NCBI GenBank assembly: GCA_963971425.1
Contig: OZ020518.1
Coordinates: 14,142,190 to 14,206,189 of the forward strand
Direction: 5' to 3'
From: Bryoerythrophyllum caledonicum
Lineage: Eukaryota; Streptophyta; Bryopsida; Pottiales; Pottiaceae
DNA length: 64,000 nucleotides
Of this stretch, positions 54,058-64,000 are shown in pieces. Each line of letters opens with the position of its first letter. Position 1 is the first letter of the stretch. The position numbers and the translations under genes are program-made. The notes beneath the pieces were generated by a model that was not told where the DNA came from, did not search any database, and worked only from the letters and a program-made list of their open reading frames with translations.

Positions 54058-57000
54058 ATGGCAAGGAAGAAGATTAGAGAGTACAACTCGAAGAGACTCT
54101 TCAAAGAGCACTTGAAGAGGCTAGCAGGCATTGAGGTGGACATCCAGGCTGCTCAGGTATTTTTCCAGTTGAGATTATCGCTTCTGTAATAATTTGTATA
54201 TAAAATAATCTTTCAAATGGTTCATACCAAGTGTTTCCCACTCTGATTCGTCATGAACGTTTTCATAATGCTTAAGACGATAGATTAGTTTTCTCTTAGT
54301 TTTGCATGCTCAGGGGAGTTTATGTTCATTGTTTTTGAGAGTACAGGTAACAGAGTCAACTGATTTCGACGAGTTGGCAGACAAGGAACCCTGGCTCAAC
54401 TCTACTCGCCTGGTTGTGAAGCCAGATATGTTATTTGGCAAGCGCGGTAAAAGTGGTTTGGTGAGTTCAGATAGCTTGTTATTTATATTCGTGGCAAACT
54501 GGTCAAACTTTGTCTATTGCAATTGTACCACGATACTTATTGGCATCATCACAATGCGGGTGCAGGTAGCTCTAAATCTGGACCTGGCAGGCGTGGAATC
54601 CTTTGTGACGGAGCGATTAGGCAAAGAGGTAACTTAGGCACCGTGCATCTTAAATTTTATCTGCTTCGTTGTATCATGTGCTCTTGATGATTTGAGTACA
54701 TATTTGATATTCAAGCTAAAGGTCGATTTATGTTCGTCTGGATCAGGTGGAGATGAGCGGCACCAAAGGCCCTATTACAACGTTCATTGTGGAACCCTTT
54801 GTTCCTCATAGCGACGAGTACTATCTATCAATCGTGTCAGACCGTTTTGGAGCAAATGTTAGCTTCTCTGAGTGCGGAGGCATTGACATTGAAGAGAACT
54901 GGGACAAGGTAAGACAAGGCTTGTGACTGTCATGTACCATGTGTAATGAAGTTCGGTTCTTGGCACTTCTAGTGATTATTGGGAAGGAACATTGTGCTTC
55001 TTTAAGGCTTTTCTGCTGCTCTTTCCATAAGAATTTACAAGCTGACTACATACGTGACAACTGACTGATGATGCAATACTCTGAATTGATTTTAGGTTAA
55101 GTCGGTCTTTATACCGACCGAAAAAACTTTGACGCCTGAAGTATGTGCGCCATTAATTGCCACACTTCCACTGGAGGTAATGGGTCCAATTTCTTGTCCA
55201 GGCTATGTACATGCGGCACAGTTTAATTTTGTATTTCTAGTTTAGCTCTCCCGGTTGTTCTTGACATCATGGATCATGTTTGCTTACAATAAAGCATGAT
55301 CACGTGACTGCACTTGAAGAATGTTTGAGCTAGCGTTTCTTAATACTTTTGTTCAGTTTTTCAGATTCGACAAACACTGGAAGCTTTTCTGAGGGGTTCT
55401 TTTGCTGTCTTTGAAGGTAAACTAGCAACCACGTCTTATGGCGTTAGTTAAAGTTCATGGCTTAAGTCGTTGACTTTGAAGCCTCACATCATGGTCATTT
55501 GCTCGTGAATTTGCAGACTTGGACTTCACTCTGCTGGAGATGAACCCGTTTACGTTTGTCAACAACGTCCCTTGCCCATTGGACATGCGTGGCGAGTTAG
55601 ATGATACTGCTATTTTCAAGAACTTCCAGAAGTACGCGTTGTTTCCTGAAAATACTTCGAAGTGATCATGTTGAAAGTTTTTGCTTGATTTGCGTTATTG
55701 CTGAGTGATTAATTGTTAGGGTTGTGTCCTGTAGGTGGGGAAATGTGGAATTTCCATTGCCTTTTGGAAGGACCATGACTCCAGCCGAGGAGAAAGTCCA
55801 CAAGATGGATGAAAAGGTATAATGTAGTTTCGAGCTTATTACGAGACGTCACCCACTTCTCCAATCCACGCTTTCTCTGTATGGAATTATTCTTCTGGAG
55901 ATCTAAATCGATGCTTATGTCATTCCAGACTGGAGCCTCTCTGAAACTGACGATACTGAATCCGAAGGGCCGCATCTGGACTATGGTTGCCGGAGGTGGA
56001 GCCAGCGTCATATATGCTGATACGGTAAGTTGAAAGCCTCCGACACTTTTTCTTAGCTCAGGTGATGAAGTATCCTTACTGTAGATATTCCGAATTCCTT
56101 GCAGATGTTCTGTGTCAGCATTCTCCAATTGCCAATAGCAAGTTGAAGGGGGCCTAACCATATGCTTGTCCATTTCCCCCCACATTTTCAGGTTGGAGAT
56201 TTGGGTTACGCACACGAGCTTGGCAACTATGCTGAATACAGTGGAGCTCCAAATGAGGAAGAAACTTTGCAGTATGCACGTGCTTTGATTGACGTAAGTT
56301 TCCCATCAGTTGGTTGTGGCCGTATTTCCAATTAGCCCGCGTTATTCTTGATTTCTGTGAAGTTTTACATACCTATTTCCAACAGTATGTATAATTCTGA
56401 CAATATGTATGACAAGTTAATATTCATCCTTAAATGTTTCTCTTAGATCATGATTAGCGTTGTTTGCAAATAGGTATATCAACCTTATAACGTGTATTAG
56501 AAGATTAAAAAATAAATTCTCTCCTTCCAAGATCATTTGCTCAGATTGTGACGCACATCTTATTTTGTATCATTTTCTAATCTAACACTTTTTGACAACG
56601 CACAATATGCTATTTAGTAGCTGTGTGATACAGCATTTGAATTTCGTCGTTGTGATTTAGATTTCTCCGATTGAAGAATTCTAATCAAGTTTCGGCCATG
56701 TCAATAGTGTGCAACTGCAAATCCTGATGGCCGCAAGAGGGCGTTGGTAGTGGGAGGAGGCATTGCCAATTTCACTGATGTGGCAGCCACTTTTAATGGC
56801 ATCATTCGAGCTATGCGTGAGAAGGTGATCTCCCGAATACTGAAATGTTTTTGTATGTCATTCAAAATGAAAAATTGCATGACATCCCTGCTTGTTTATG
56901 CAGCAATCTGCTCTCAAAGCAGCAAGAGTAAACATTTACGTGCGGAGAGGAGGGCCCAATTACTTAAAGGGCCTTGCCAACATGCGAGCTTTAAGTGAAG

Positions 57001-57335
57001 AAACTGGAGTTCCAATTGAGGTAGATACCATTGTGCTCATGAATATTGCAAGAAAAACCAGGGCAATTTTAAGAATAATTTGGCCACCAAACCATTGATA
57101 TATGATCTGTTTTCACAAATCTTTCATTGGAGACTTCACTGATGTTGATTTGAAGTTTGTGTGGTTTCTGGAAACATAATTGTAAATACTAACTACTAAA
57201 TTCTTCTCGGCAATTGTGGTACACATCTCGACCACTAATGAAAGTCATGGGTTGGCATGGCAGGTTTATGGACCAGAAGCAAGCATGACTGGTATTTGCA
57301 AGCAAGCCATAGACTATATCAACGGAATAGATTAA
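54058..57335 (+). CDS. ACLA: ATP-citrate lyase subunit A (ACLA)
   Basis: ACLA with ACLB forms the cytosolic plant ATP-citrate lyase: citrate + CoA + ATP to acetyl-CoA + oxaloacetate. This feeds fatty-acid elongation, sterols and flavonoids. Thirteen coding exons: 54058-54156, 54347-54460, 54566-54628, 54747-54908, 55096-55176, 55365-55416, 55517-55631, 55735-55816, 55929-56024, 56192-56293, 56708-56824, 56904-57020, 57264-57335. Sum 1272 nt, 423 aa, the normal plant length. Landmarks: [38 protein letters not shown] (ATP-grasp lysines), [30 protein letters not shown] (metal and nucleotide site), [20 protein letters not shown] and [18 protein letters not shown] (CoA-ligase-like, citrate side), [11 protein letters not shown]-type [15 protein letters not shown], ending AIDYINGID. 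No defects. The module-3 repeats begin about 270 bp behind its stop. Confidence 0.97.
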
Positions 57336-57917
57336 CGCTTTCGCTTTGCTGCTTGGTGTACTTAATGTGACTTCTACAATCTTTGTAGAAGACCTAGCAA
57401 ATAACATGATGGGCTTACTAGGTGATAAATGAGTAGAGTGACTACTTTCTCAAAGCTAACACATAAGTGCCACAATTTTAGAAGAAATTAAGTTCGTTAT
57501 GCTATTTGGAACATCTACCAAATGCAAGTGAGTTGTGTTGTACTTCCTGCTTGTTGATTATATGATCAATTCCAGTTTGGCGTAGTATTGTGCCGCAGAA
57601 TAAACTGAAGCAGATAAGTGAATATCTCCAGCAAACGGGGAATTTTCCAAGACAACTGGTAATTATCCTCTATTTTCTAAAGTCTAAATAAAATCTATCC
57701 GGATCTAAAATTTTCATCTATCATCTACATAGGACTCAAGGTTTATTTGAATACTACCCTAATATTCAAGGTTCATTCAAATATTAGCCTAAAGCTATGG
57801 TTTTAAACCGGTAATTTGGCAATTTAATTTGTGTAACTTAACATTGATTACCGGATCTCCTCACGAACTGAACCTCTCGCTTCAATCTTTGCTGTAGATA
57901 TTGCTGATTGCATAGCA
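57336..57917. other. ACLA 3' UTR and junction with the repeated module
   Basis: Module homology starts at about 57598 (AATAAACTGAAGCAGAT, also at 26218). The PLAC8 gene that would follow PB1 in this module is absent; ACLA takes its place. No gene. Confidence 0.5.
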
Positions 57918-59499
57918 TCAATCACTCAAGCTTTCTTGTGAGTCATTAAACCTCTGCCGCAAAATTGCAGCACGCATTAGGAACTCTGATTCAAAACCTG
58001 ATCGTGCTGCAAACATACAAACATGTATAGGTTAGAAGTAGAAATAACCCAAGTACATGTGAGCTATTCGTAAAGATACCATGGCCTCTCGTTTGCTCTC
58101 AAATCTGTTCTAAATTGAGTTTCAAGACCACCAAGCTCTTCCATACTCAACAAGGATTCCAGGGAAGAAACCACCAAACTCTTGTACTTTCTATTAAGAG
58201 TGAGACAAGAGAAGTATTATTAATTAAAAGAGGGAGTATCTTACTGAAAATCTAGGTGAATTTACTAGTAACTCTAGAATCTCTCGGAACTGACCCAAAT
58301 CTCAAGCCTTACCGTTCTCAAATTTCTCGGAAGGGAAGTCGTCCTTGGCAGGTTGGATTGTCGAACCATCAACAACAAAAGAATCGTCTATTTCCAGCAC
58401 ATAGTCGTCTGATTTGGTGGACACAGGGCTCACCGATGCAACCACCACCCCTGGTTTATTTACAGCTTCCAGTATTTGGTCAAGTTTCAGTAAAATCTCG
58501 GCTGCAGACAACACCATAATCGTGGTGAGACTTTCATGATAGAGTTGAAGAACTTCAAACTCACAGGGAAACATTGCTCTGTAAGCTATAAATCAAGCTT
58601 CCAAACTCATGGAAAATTCTGAGAGAGACGTTTAGAAGGTGAAGGTCTTGGATAGTTGTTGAAATTGCATACCTGCCCATGTGGGAGGGTCGACTGTCAA
58701 TGCTGCTGCAATCACAAACATGCATCAGATGAGATCCATCCCAAAGGCAATAGGGAGGTTGTAGCTGACTTAAGGAATCCAATGAATCTAATCACAGAAG
58801 GAGTTAGCTGGAGCTTGGACCCTGGAGCTTACATGGAGACGGAGTCTGGGCCTCACGAGGCAGAACGGTGACACGGACGGGGTTGAGCTTCTGGTACACA
58901 CACGCATCTTGGATGTCGGAGTCGTCCACCATGGTCACCTCGTCGTTGTCCCGATCAGTGTACACGATGGACAGCGCGGACGCAGCCGGGATCTGAAACG
59001 CCTCCCGGATGGTGCTCTGGAGCTGGCTGAACGTCATGTCGGGGCCCTCGCCGTACCCGTCTCGGTTGTCGTAGGGTGATCTCACGCTCATCCGCCGGAG
59101 CATGTCGCCATACCTGATCTGCAGGCGGAAAATAAGTAAAAAAAATATCAGCCACCTCAAAACACAAATCATCAACATGGGATCAGTTGTCCTCCCACCT
59201 CAAGTAGCAACTCCATTCGTTGCTCCAGATAACATATCAAAGGCTCAATGGACAAGTCTTAGTATATTATCTGAGGCAACAAGTCTAAGTCGGTCACGTT
59301 TCTTTATTGTGCAAATGTCTCATCAAATTTCTTCCACTAATGCTACTCTGCAAAAACTGAACCATTATTACTCTCGATTCTAGCACACCTGGAAAAGCTT
59401 AAGTTCTAACCTAAAACCAAGGGTTGTAAAAGCAATACGCCCAAATATCTCAACTTGAGGTAGGAGATGAACCTTGAAGATGTAAATGTGAGGGTCCAT
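57918..59499 (-). CDS. PB1-domain protein, small, intact (module 3)
   Basis: Five exons (descending): 59499-59473, 59118-58833, 58705-58673, 58576-58313, 58006-57918. Phases fit throughout; 232 aa ending LSD. The PB1 domain spans about residues 5-95: MDPHIYIFK joined to IRYGDMLRRMSVRS (basic cluster with the conserved R/K), MTFSQLQSTIREAF, LSIVYTDRDNDEVTMVDDSD (the OPCA acidic loop) and KLNPVRVTVLP. Having both a basic face and an OPCA loop suggests a type I/II PB1 able to oligomerise, as in plant NBR1, whose PB1 it most resembles. The ZZ, NBR1 and UBA domains are not present. The rest (CEFEVLQLYHESLTT, AAEILLKLDQILE, DDYVLEIDDSFVVDG, SEFLMRAAILRQRF) is not recognised. Two broken sisters lie at 26306-27614 and 18056-18405. 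Confidence 0.8.
58080..58290 (+). repeat. Repeat C copy (intron 4 of the intact PB1 gene)
   Basis: GAGTTTCAAGACCACCAAGC and CTTTCTATTAAGAGTGAGAC. Confidence 0.6.
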
Positions 59500-60189
59500 A
59501 GCTGCTCCTCCGATCTAGAAGATCCACCGACCTGGGTTTCTTCAAGAAACTTCACCTGATTCTCTCCAGAACACTGCGCAGAAGATCTAGCCAGCTGGGT
59601 TTCTTCAAAATACTTCACCTGATACTCTCCTGAAAACTACGCCACACCTTCGAGGCCAAATTTGTTGTGAACTGTGTCTGTTGAGCTAGATGCGCATCTA
59701 GCAGATGTAAACAGAGCCGTCTAAGCCTTGATCGGAGCGGCCCTAAACCCTAATCGGAGCAACGATCTCGTTGTGGAGGGAGAGTGTGTGAGAGAGTCAG
59801 GGCTCATGATCTGGAGTTCACATGATTGTTGGGTCTTTCTTACACGATCGTTGCACAATTGATGTATAAACTAGAAAAAAGGGGCATGGGAGACAAGGGT
59901 TTTATCATTAAGGAAGAAGAACTATAGGTAGATATCTCCCTTTTAATATTAGCATTGGTCGAAGAACTTGAATGATACACCTGCGTTGTCAACTGCTTAG
60001 GAATTTTATTTAATTTCAATAAATAATTTCCAAAAGTTTATGAAATAAAGAACCATAGTGTAATGTTTCAGTTGATATTAGAATAGATTTGTTTCATTTC
60101 CTACATTTGAGCGGATCAACAAACTTTGATTTCATTTGGTGTCAAATTTTCATCACACGAGGTCTAACTTTTATACTACAATGTTAGAA
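59500..60189 (-). promoter_or_regulatory. PB1 gene 5' UTR/promoter and module spacer
   Basis: The first-exon leader before the ATG at 59499 includes two direct copies of a unit of about 80 bp with AAGAAACCCAG and TCAGGTGAAGT (59520-59640). An AGGGTTTAGGGCC stretch lies at about 59740-59760. 59885-60080 is shared with the other modules. Confidence 0.5.
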
Positions 60190-60550
60190 ATGATACTAGT
60201 TTTTTGTACACCAATTTGAAGAAGCAGAAGAGCACATGTGACGTATTCGGAAAAAATGAATGAGGAGAAAAGGTACAAAAATTACTAACACACATTTTGG
60301 TTTTTTGTGAACTTGATTTGTCATACAATGAGAATCCACATAGTAAAAAGGAAATTTTGCCTCACATCTTTGTGGTAGTAAAGACAGCACATGGAAATAC
60401 TAAACTTCAATTTATTTTTCGATAAAATATAGCTAACTCTAGGACATTGCCCAATAATGTGTGAAAATGTTTGAATTGCTATATATTTGAATTCTCACAA
60501 TAAAGACAAGATTTTTTTTGGTAACAATCTCAAAAGAAATAATTCTTTCT
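60190..60550. mobile_element. Old TTAA-element relic in module spacer (module 3)
   Basis: GAAAAGGTACAAAAATTAC, CTCACATCTTTGTGGTAG, AATGTGTGAAAATGTTTGA. A second, shortened copy of the segment appears at 61585-61760. Confidence 0.5.
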
Positions 60551-61904
60551 TTTTGTTTCGAGCAATAGAATTCAAGCAAAACCCGGTGAAGTTGAAACCC
60601 GGGCTGGCCGGGTATGGAAGGGGTCATCTGGAAACAGAAACGTGAACGGTGGGCAATTGCGAGATAATGGCGGTGAAGGTAGGCATCTTTGAGTGCGAAT
60701 TCCATCAATGGAAAATGCATTTTCTCAAGTTTGTTGTGTTTCTTGAAAAATTGTATTTACGAAGTTTGCTCCGAAGTATGAGGCTACCCATCACAAGGAA
60801 GTTGTTCCATTCATCATGAAATCTGCCCCATTCATAGAACCGAGTCTCTCAAGCCGGCCAAAATATAAAACTTTAGAAATTTGAGTGAGATGACCCTAAA
60901 CTACCCAAATGATAGTGTGAGATACCCATGAGATTGCCGGTTTGATCCCTTGCTGCAAAATCTTCTCTCACTTGAGAAGACTACCACAAGTTGTCAATAT
61001 AGCAATTGTGTCTGCAAGAAAGAAAAGAAAAGAAAACACTCTTGAAACCTAGACCTAATTCACGAAGATGGATAAATCGAATTTCTCACCTCTTAAAATC
61101 CGGAAATTCTCTACATTGTTCAATCTCTACTCCCTTCAAACCTATTTCAATCCGTGATGCGATTTACAAAGCCTGTACCTCTGTTAAGGGCCTTATGGCA
61201 TTTTGATGGTTTGGTGGTTTAGAGTTTGAAGTAGCAACATGTGAAATTGATGATATTCAAGGATTGTCAATGTTCTAGGGTTTTGGATGTTCCGGGGTTT
61301 TGAATGCAGGCTTTTTTTTGGTATAAAGGAGGGTTTATGTGTTCACCAACACAGTAAATATAAAAACTTAATGTTGTGGTGATTTTTGAACATTCATTTA
61401 TTATTGGTAGTTTGTTACTCATTTAGTCATAAACTTGGGATTGTCCTTGGCCCGTTGGAACCAATAGGGATCCACTAGTATGTGTATATTATTTACATGA
61501 ATGACAACTTTAGTACTTACTTGTAGTAATTGCGTAAATTTTAGTTTACTTTGAAAAACAGTTTTCAAATCTTTAGAAAATAAAGAAACATGATATGATG
61601 TTTTACTTGATATTAGAGTAGTTCATTTCCTACACCTTAGTTATTTTGGTACATTGCTCAATAATGTGTGAAAATGTTTGAGTTGCTATATATTGGAATT
61701 CTTACCGTAAAGACAATATTTTTTTTGTCCCAATCTCAAGGGAAATAATCTTTTCTTTTTGTGTGGTGTATATATATATGTGTGTGTGTGTGTGTATAAA
61801 TGGCAACCTTACTACTTAGATGTGATTCAAGTTAACCTTTAATATCTCTAAATTTCTATCATCAATTCGAAGACAAAAAAAAGTGGCAATATTTCATGGT
61901 ACAA
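60551..61904. other. Sequence specific to module 3
   Basis: About 1 kb inserted or duplicated relative to modules 1 and 2, bounded by the doubled segment 60050-60550 / 61585-61760. It contains ACCCGGGCTGGCCGGGT at about 60597-60613 and a TA/TG dinucleotide run at about 61771-61796. No gene recognised. Confidence 0.4.
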
Positions 61905-62160
61905 TATGATCTCTCCATCCTCAAAGCCTAATAAACCTAGTTCAACCTTGAGGTTAAATACCACCAAGCTCTTCTACACTTGCTAAGGACTCTAACTAAA
62001 AGAAACCACCAAGCTTTCCACATTTACAGCAATCAATAGTTAACAAAGAATACTATTATTAATCAAAGATTAAGTCCTTTATTATAACTTTGGGTGACTT
62101 TACAAAATAACTCTTGTAACTTTATATGATTTCAGCTAAGACTTAGACAAGGATGGTTGT
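61905..62160 (+). repeat. Repeat C copy
   Basis: ATATGATCTCTCCATCCTC and ACCACCAAGCTCTTCTACAC. Confidence 0.55.
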
Positions 62161-62837
62161 AACAAAGAAATCGCAATTTTCACAACATTAGACAAATGTC
62201 TTTTTTGTTTACCCAACCACATCCTCATCATGCATACCAAGTTATTTAGTTTTATCATGGAAGTAGAAAATTTCTTCTACATTAGCAACTCATGTGATAT
62301 AAAATATATAACAACAAGCATATATCTTGGCATCATTGTAGATCTTGCTTCTCATAACAAACTTTTGATATGCACAGACCTATCTTTTGAAGGCCTCCAT
62401 ATATTCCACTTCCCCACTATTAAGGGTCCTTATATGATCACGCATGCGTCCTCCACTACAATACTCTCAATGTCTAGGAAACAAAGAAGAACCTAAAACA
62501 CCAAATATAGGATTGAAGAGCATGGTATAGAAAATAAAAAACGCCTTCAAATATTTAAAATAGGCATATACATTAAAATAACCTTATCAGTGGATATTGG
62601 ATTAATAGCATAGGTCCATTAGAGCTTTGAATATAAATGACTAATTTAGTAAAGGAGAAAGGAAAATCAATAAGTAGAGAAGAAAATCAATAAATTGATT
62701 AACATACAAATACATGATCCATTCCATCACTTTGCCAACTACAATAATACAACTTATCATTCATTACAAATACCGACACCAAATACATTAAATTCAAATA
62801 CCTTGAAGACTCAAAGTATAGGCACCCAATACCCTTT
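62161..62837. other. 3' flank of kinase K3, non-coding
   Basis: Module-conserved spacer equivalent to 20641-21294; no ORF. Confidence 0.45.
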
Positions 62838-64000
62838 CTATTTTGGTACTTCAACCAAACCTTGTTGCAATAACTTCTCTTCGTACTTTCTATATTCCTC
62901 CTTTTCAAACTCTTGAAACTCTAATTGAACTTCTCTAACAACAACAGAATTATTTGAGAGAATTTCCATTATCTCTGGAAACAAAGGTCTCTTTGTGCAA
63001 TCCACATCCCAACATCTAATCAACAACTCCTTTATCCAACTATCCACATATTTTGGAATTCTTGGTCTTTCTCCATGGATTACTAGATCATAATCATTTT
63101 GACGATGACCTTCAAAAGGAAGTTTCCCAGTCAAGACCTCATAGCACGTCATGCCGTAGCTGTACACGTCTGCTTCTTTTGAGAACACCTTTATATTCCT
63201 ACTTGGAATCTTGTTCTTCAAAGCTTGCAATATCTCTGGTGCCATGAAAAATCCAGTTCCAACAACTCCAATGGAGCACTCAAAGTCCGCCACATAATAA
63301 TTTGGATCATATCCAACCTTTTCACAAATCAACACATTTGATGCTTTGAGGTCTCTATGAAGAATGTTATGGTTGTGCAACCAATCCATCCCCAATGCTA
63401 CATCAAACATGATCCTTTGAGCTTCATCTTTCGCGAATGGTCCATGGTGCCATCTAAAACGCAACATAGCACGATCAATCCGGCTCCGCAAATCTTCATG
63501 CTCTTTTTGCATTAGAAAGGCAAACCTTCCATCTCGTAACAATGTCCCACGATGTACATCACATTGATATCGTAATGGTGGTGGTAGACCTCGCTCTTTA
63601 CAATCAATATAGTGTGCCCACCATTGCAAGTACCCAAGGGGCCATTGAGCTTGTAGTTTGCGCAAGCGGGTGCCCTTCTTAAACACTTTCAGCACCCACT
63701 CAAATCCCTCCTTGAAATCTTCCTCGTTGTCTTTTGGCTCACTCCAAATGACCTTGGCATGAAAGAGCTCAGCTTGTCCCCCCTCCGCAAACTTCTCCCC
63801 CATCACCAACTCCCCTAACCTCACCCGCCACGTGTCATAACCAAATGTCGCGAAGAAATGACCCCAAGTGGTATGCAACTGCAATTCCTCAAACACTTGC
63901 CTATTCTCTTGCGCCACTTCCTCATCGTCGAGATCCGACTCACTCTCCGTAAGCTGGCTCCAATGCACCTTGGAACGCTCAATTCGGTCCTGAACAACAT
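62838..64000 (-). CDS. DFE-type protein kinase, copy K3 (open to window edge)
   Basis: The frame is open from the window edge (VVQDRIERSKVHWSQLTESE) to TAG at 62838, 386 codons in view. It has all kinase landmarks: GEKFAEGGQAELFHAK, FEWVLKVFKKGTRLRKL, LHRDLKASNVLICEKVG, YVADFECSIGVVGTGFFMAP, EADVYSYGMTCYEVLTGK, RCWDVDCTKRPLFPEI and the tail QGLVEVPK. HRD and the DF aspartate are present, and the Gly of DFG is Glu as in every copy here. A C-terminal helix (LEFQEFEKEEYRKYEE) follows the domain. Compared with K1 it keeps DVYSYG and has no stop in view, so it is the best candidate for a working member. Its start lies off the window. Target unknown; Raf-like/TKL flavour inferred from short segments and APE context. 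Confidence 0.85.
   Translation of the reverse strand, partial: VVQDRIERSKVHWSQLTESESDLDDEEVAQENRQVFEELQLHTTWGHFFATFGYDTWRVRLGELVMGEKFAEGGQAELFHAKVIWSEPKDNEEDFKEGFEWVLKVFKKGTRLRKLQAQWPLGYLQWWAHYIDCKERGLPPPLRYQCDVHRGTLLRDGRFAFLMQKEHEDLRSRIDRAMLRFRWHHGPFAKDEAQRIMFDVALGMDWLHNHNILHRDLKASNVLICEKVGYDPNYYVADFECSIGVVGTGFFMAPEILQALKNKIPSRNIKVFSKEADVYSYGMTCYEVLTGKLPFEGHRQNDYDLVIHGERPRIPKYVDSWIKELLIRCWDVDCTKRPLFPEIMEILSNNSVVVREVQLEFQEFEKEEYRKYEEKLLQQGLVEVPK

Noticed and set aside
60439-60720. Minus frame MHFPLMEFALKDAYLHRHYL considered a retroelement piece
   Set aside because: No catalytic or structural motif of any retroelement family could be recognised.
1-64000. CRISPR arrays, operons, bacterial-type genes, organellar insertions, tRNA and rRNA genes
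   Set aside because: None seen: repeats are not regularly spaced, genes are split by introns, and no clear cloverleaf or rRNA sequence was found by eye.

Overview
The window reads as nuclear DNA of a seed-free land plant, most likely a bryophyte (moss or liverwort), with a lycophyte as the alternative. The evidence is short plant-type GT-AG introns, a heteromeric-type ATP-citrate lyase subunit (ACLA), a plastid-targeted gene, a plant-type COG5 and a LUSTR/GPR107 membrane protein. GC-rich exons lie in very AT-rich, transposon-filled spacers. An expanded family of protein kinases with DFE in place of DFG is also present; I recall such kinases from mosses, but cannot check this here. There is one assembly gap of 200 N (3383-3582).

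Five apparently intact host genes form the single-copy backbone. They are COG5 (+, 3 exons, 32637-35650), a GPR107/CAND7-like seven-helix protein (+, intronless, 41187-42488), a plastid HMA-like protein (+, 4 exons, 45684-47159), an RPRD1-type CID-domain RNA polymerase II CTD-binding protein (-, 7 coding exons, 47553-50416) and ACLA (+, 13 coding exons, 54058-57335). All exon models were built by hand, and reading phase is kept at every junction.

The rest is a repeated array on the minus strand. The module order, in transcription direction, is DFE-kinase, then a small PB1-domain gene, then a PLAC8-family gene. Copies lie at 1-2.4 kb (kinase 5' half only), 16.4-22.6 kb, 24.2-30.4 kb and 57.9-64 kb. 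The PB1 gene at 57918-59499 is complete (5 exons, 232 aa). The copy at 26306-27614 is broken and the one at 18.1-18.4 kb is a remnant. The PLAC8 copy at 24226-25770 is a pseudogene with several stops. The kinase at 62838-64000 is open to the window edge, the one at 21295-22596 has a stop near its presumed start, and the one at 29636-30385 is broken.

The spacers hold mostly non-autonomous DNA transposons. They include several TTAA-flanked CCC...GGG elements of about 0.9-1.1 kb (piggyBac-like ends), a pogo/Tigger-like element that keeps a transposase tail, a broken Tc1/mariner transposase, a TA-inserting MITE whose empty site is preserved in a paralogous module, and a CACTA-type element plus a hairpin MITE. 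Nested insertions give a relative order of events. A COX10 (heme o synthase) C-terminal fragment lies at about 14.0-14.4 kb and carries a tiny poly(A) retro-insert.
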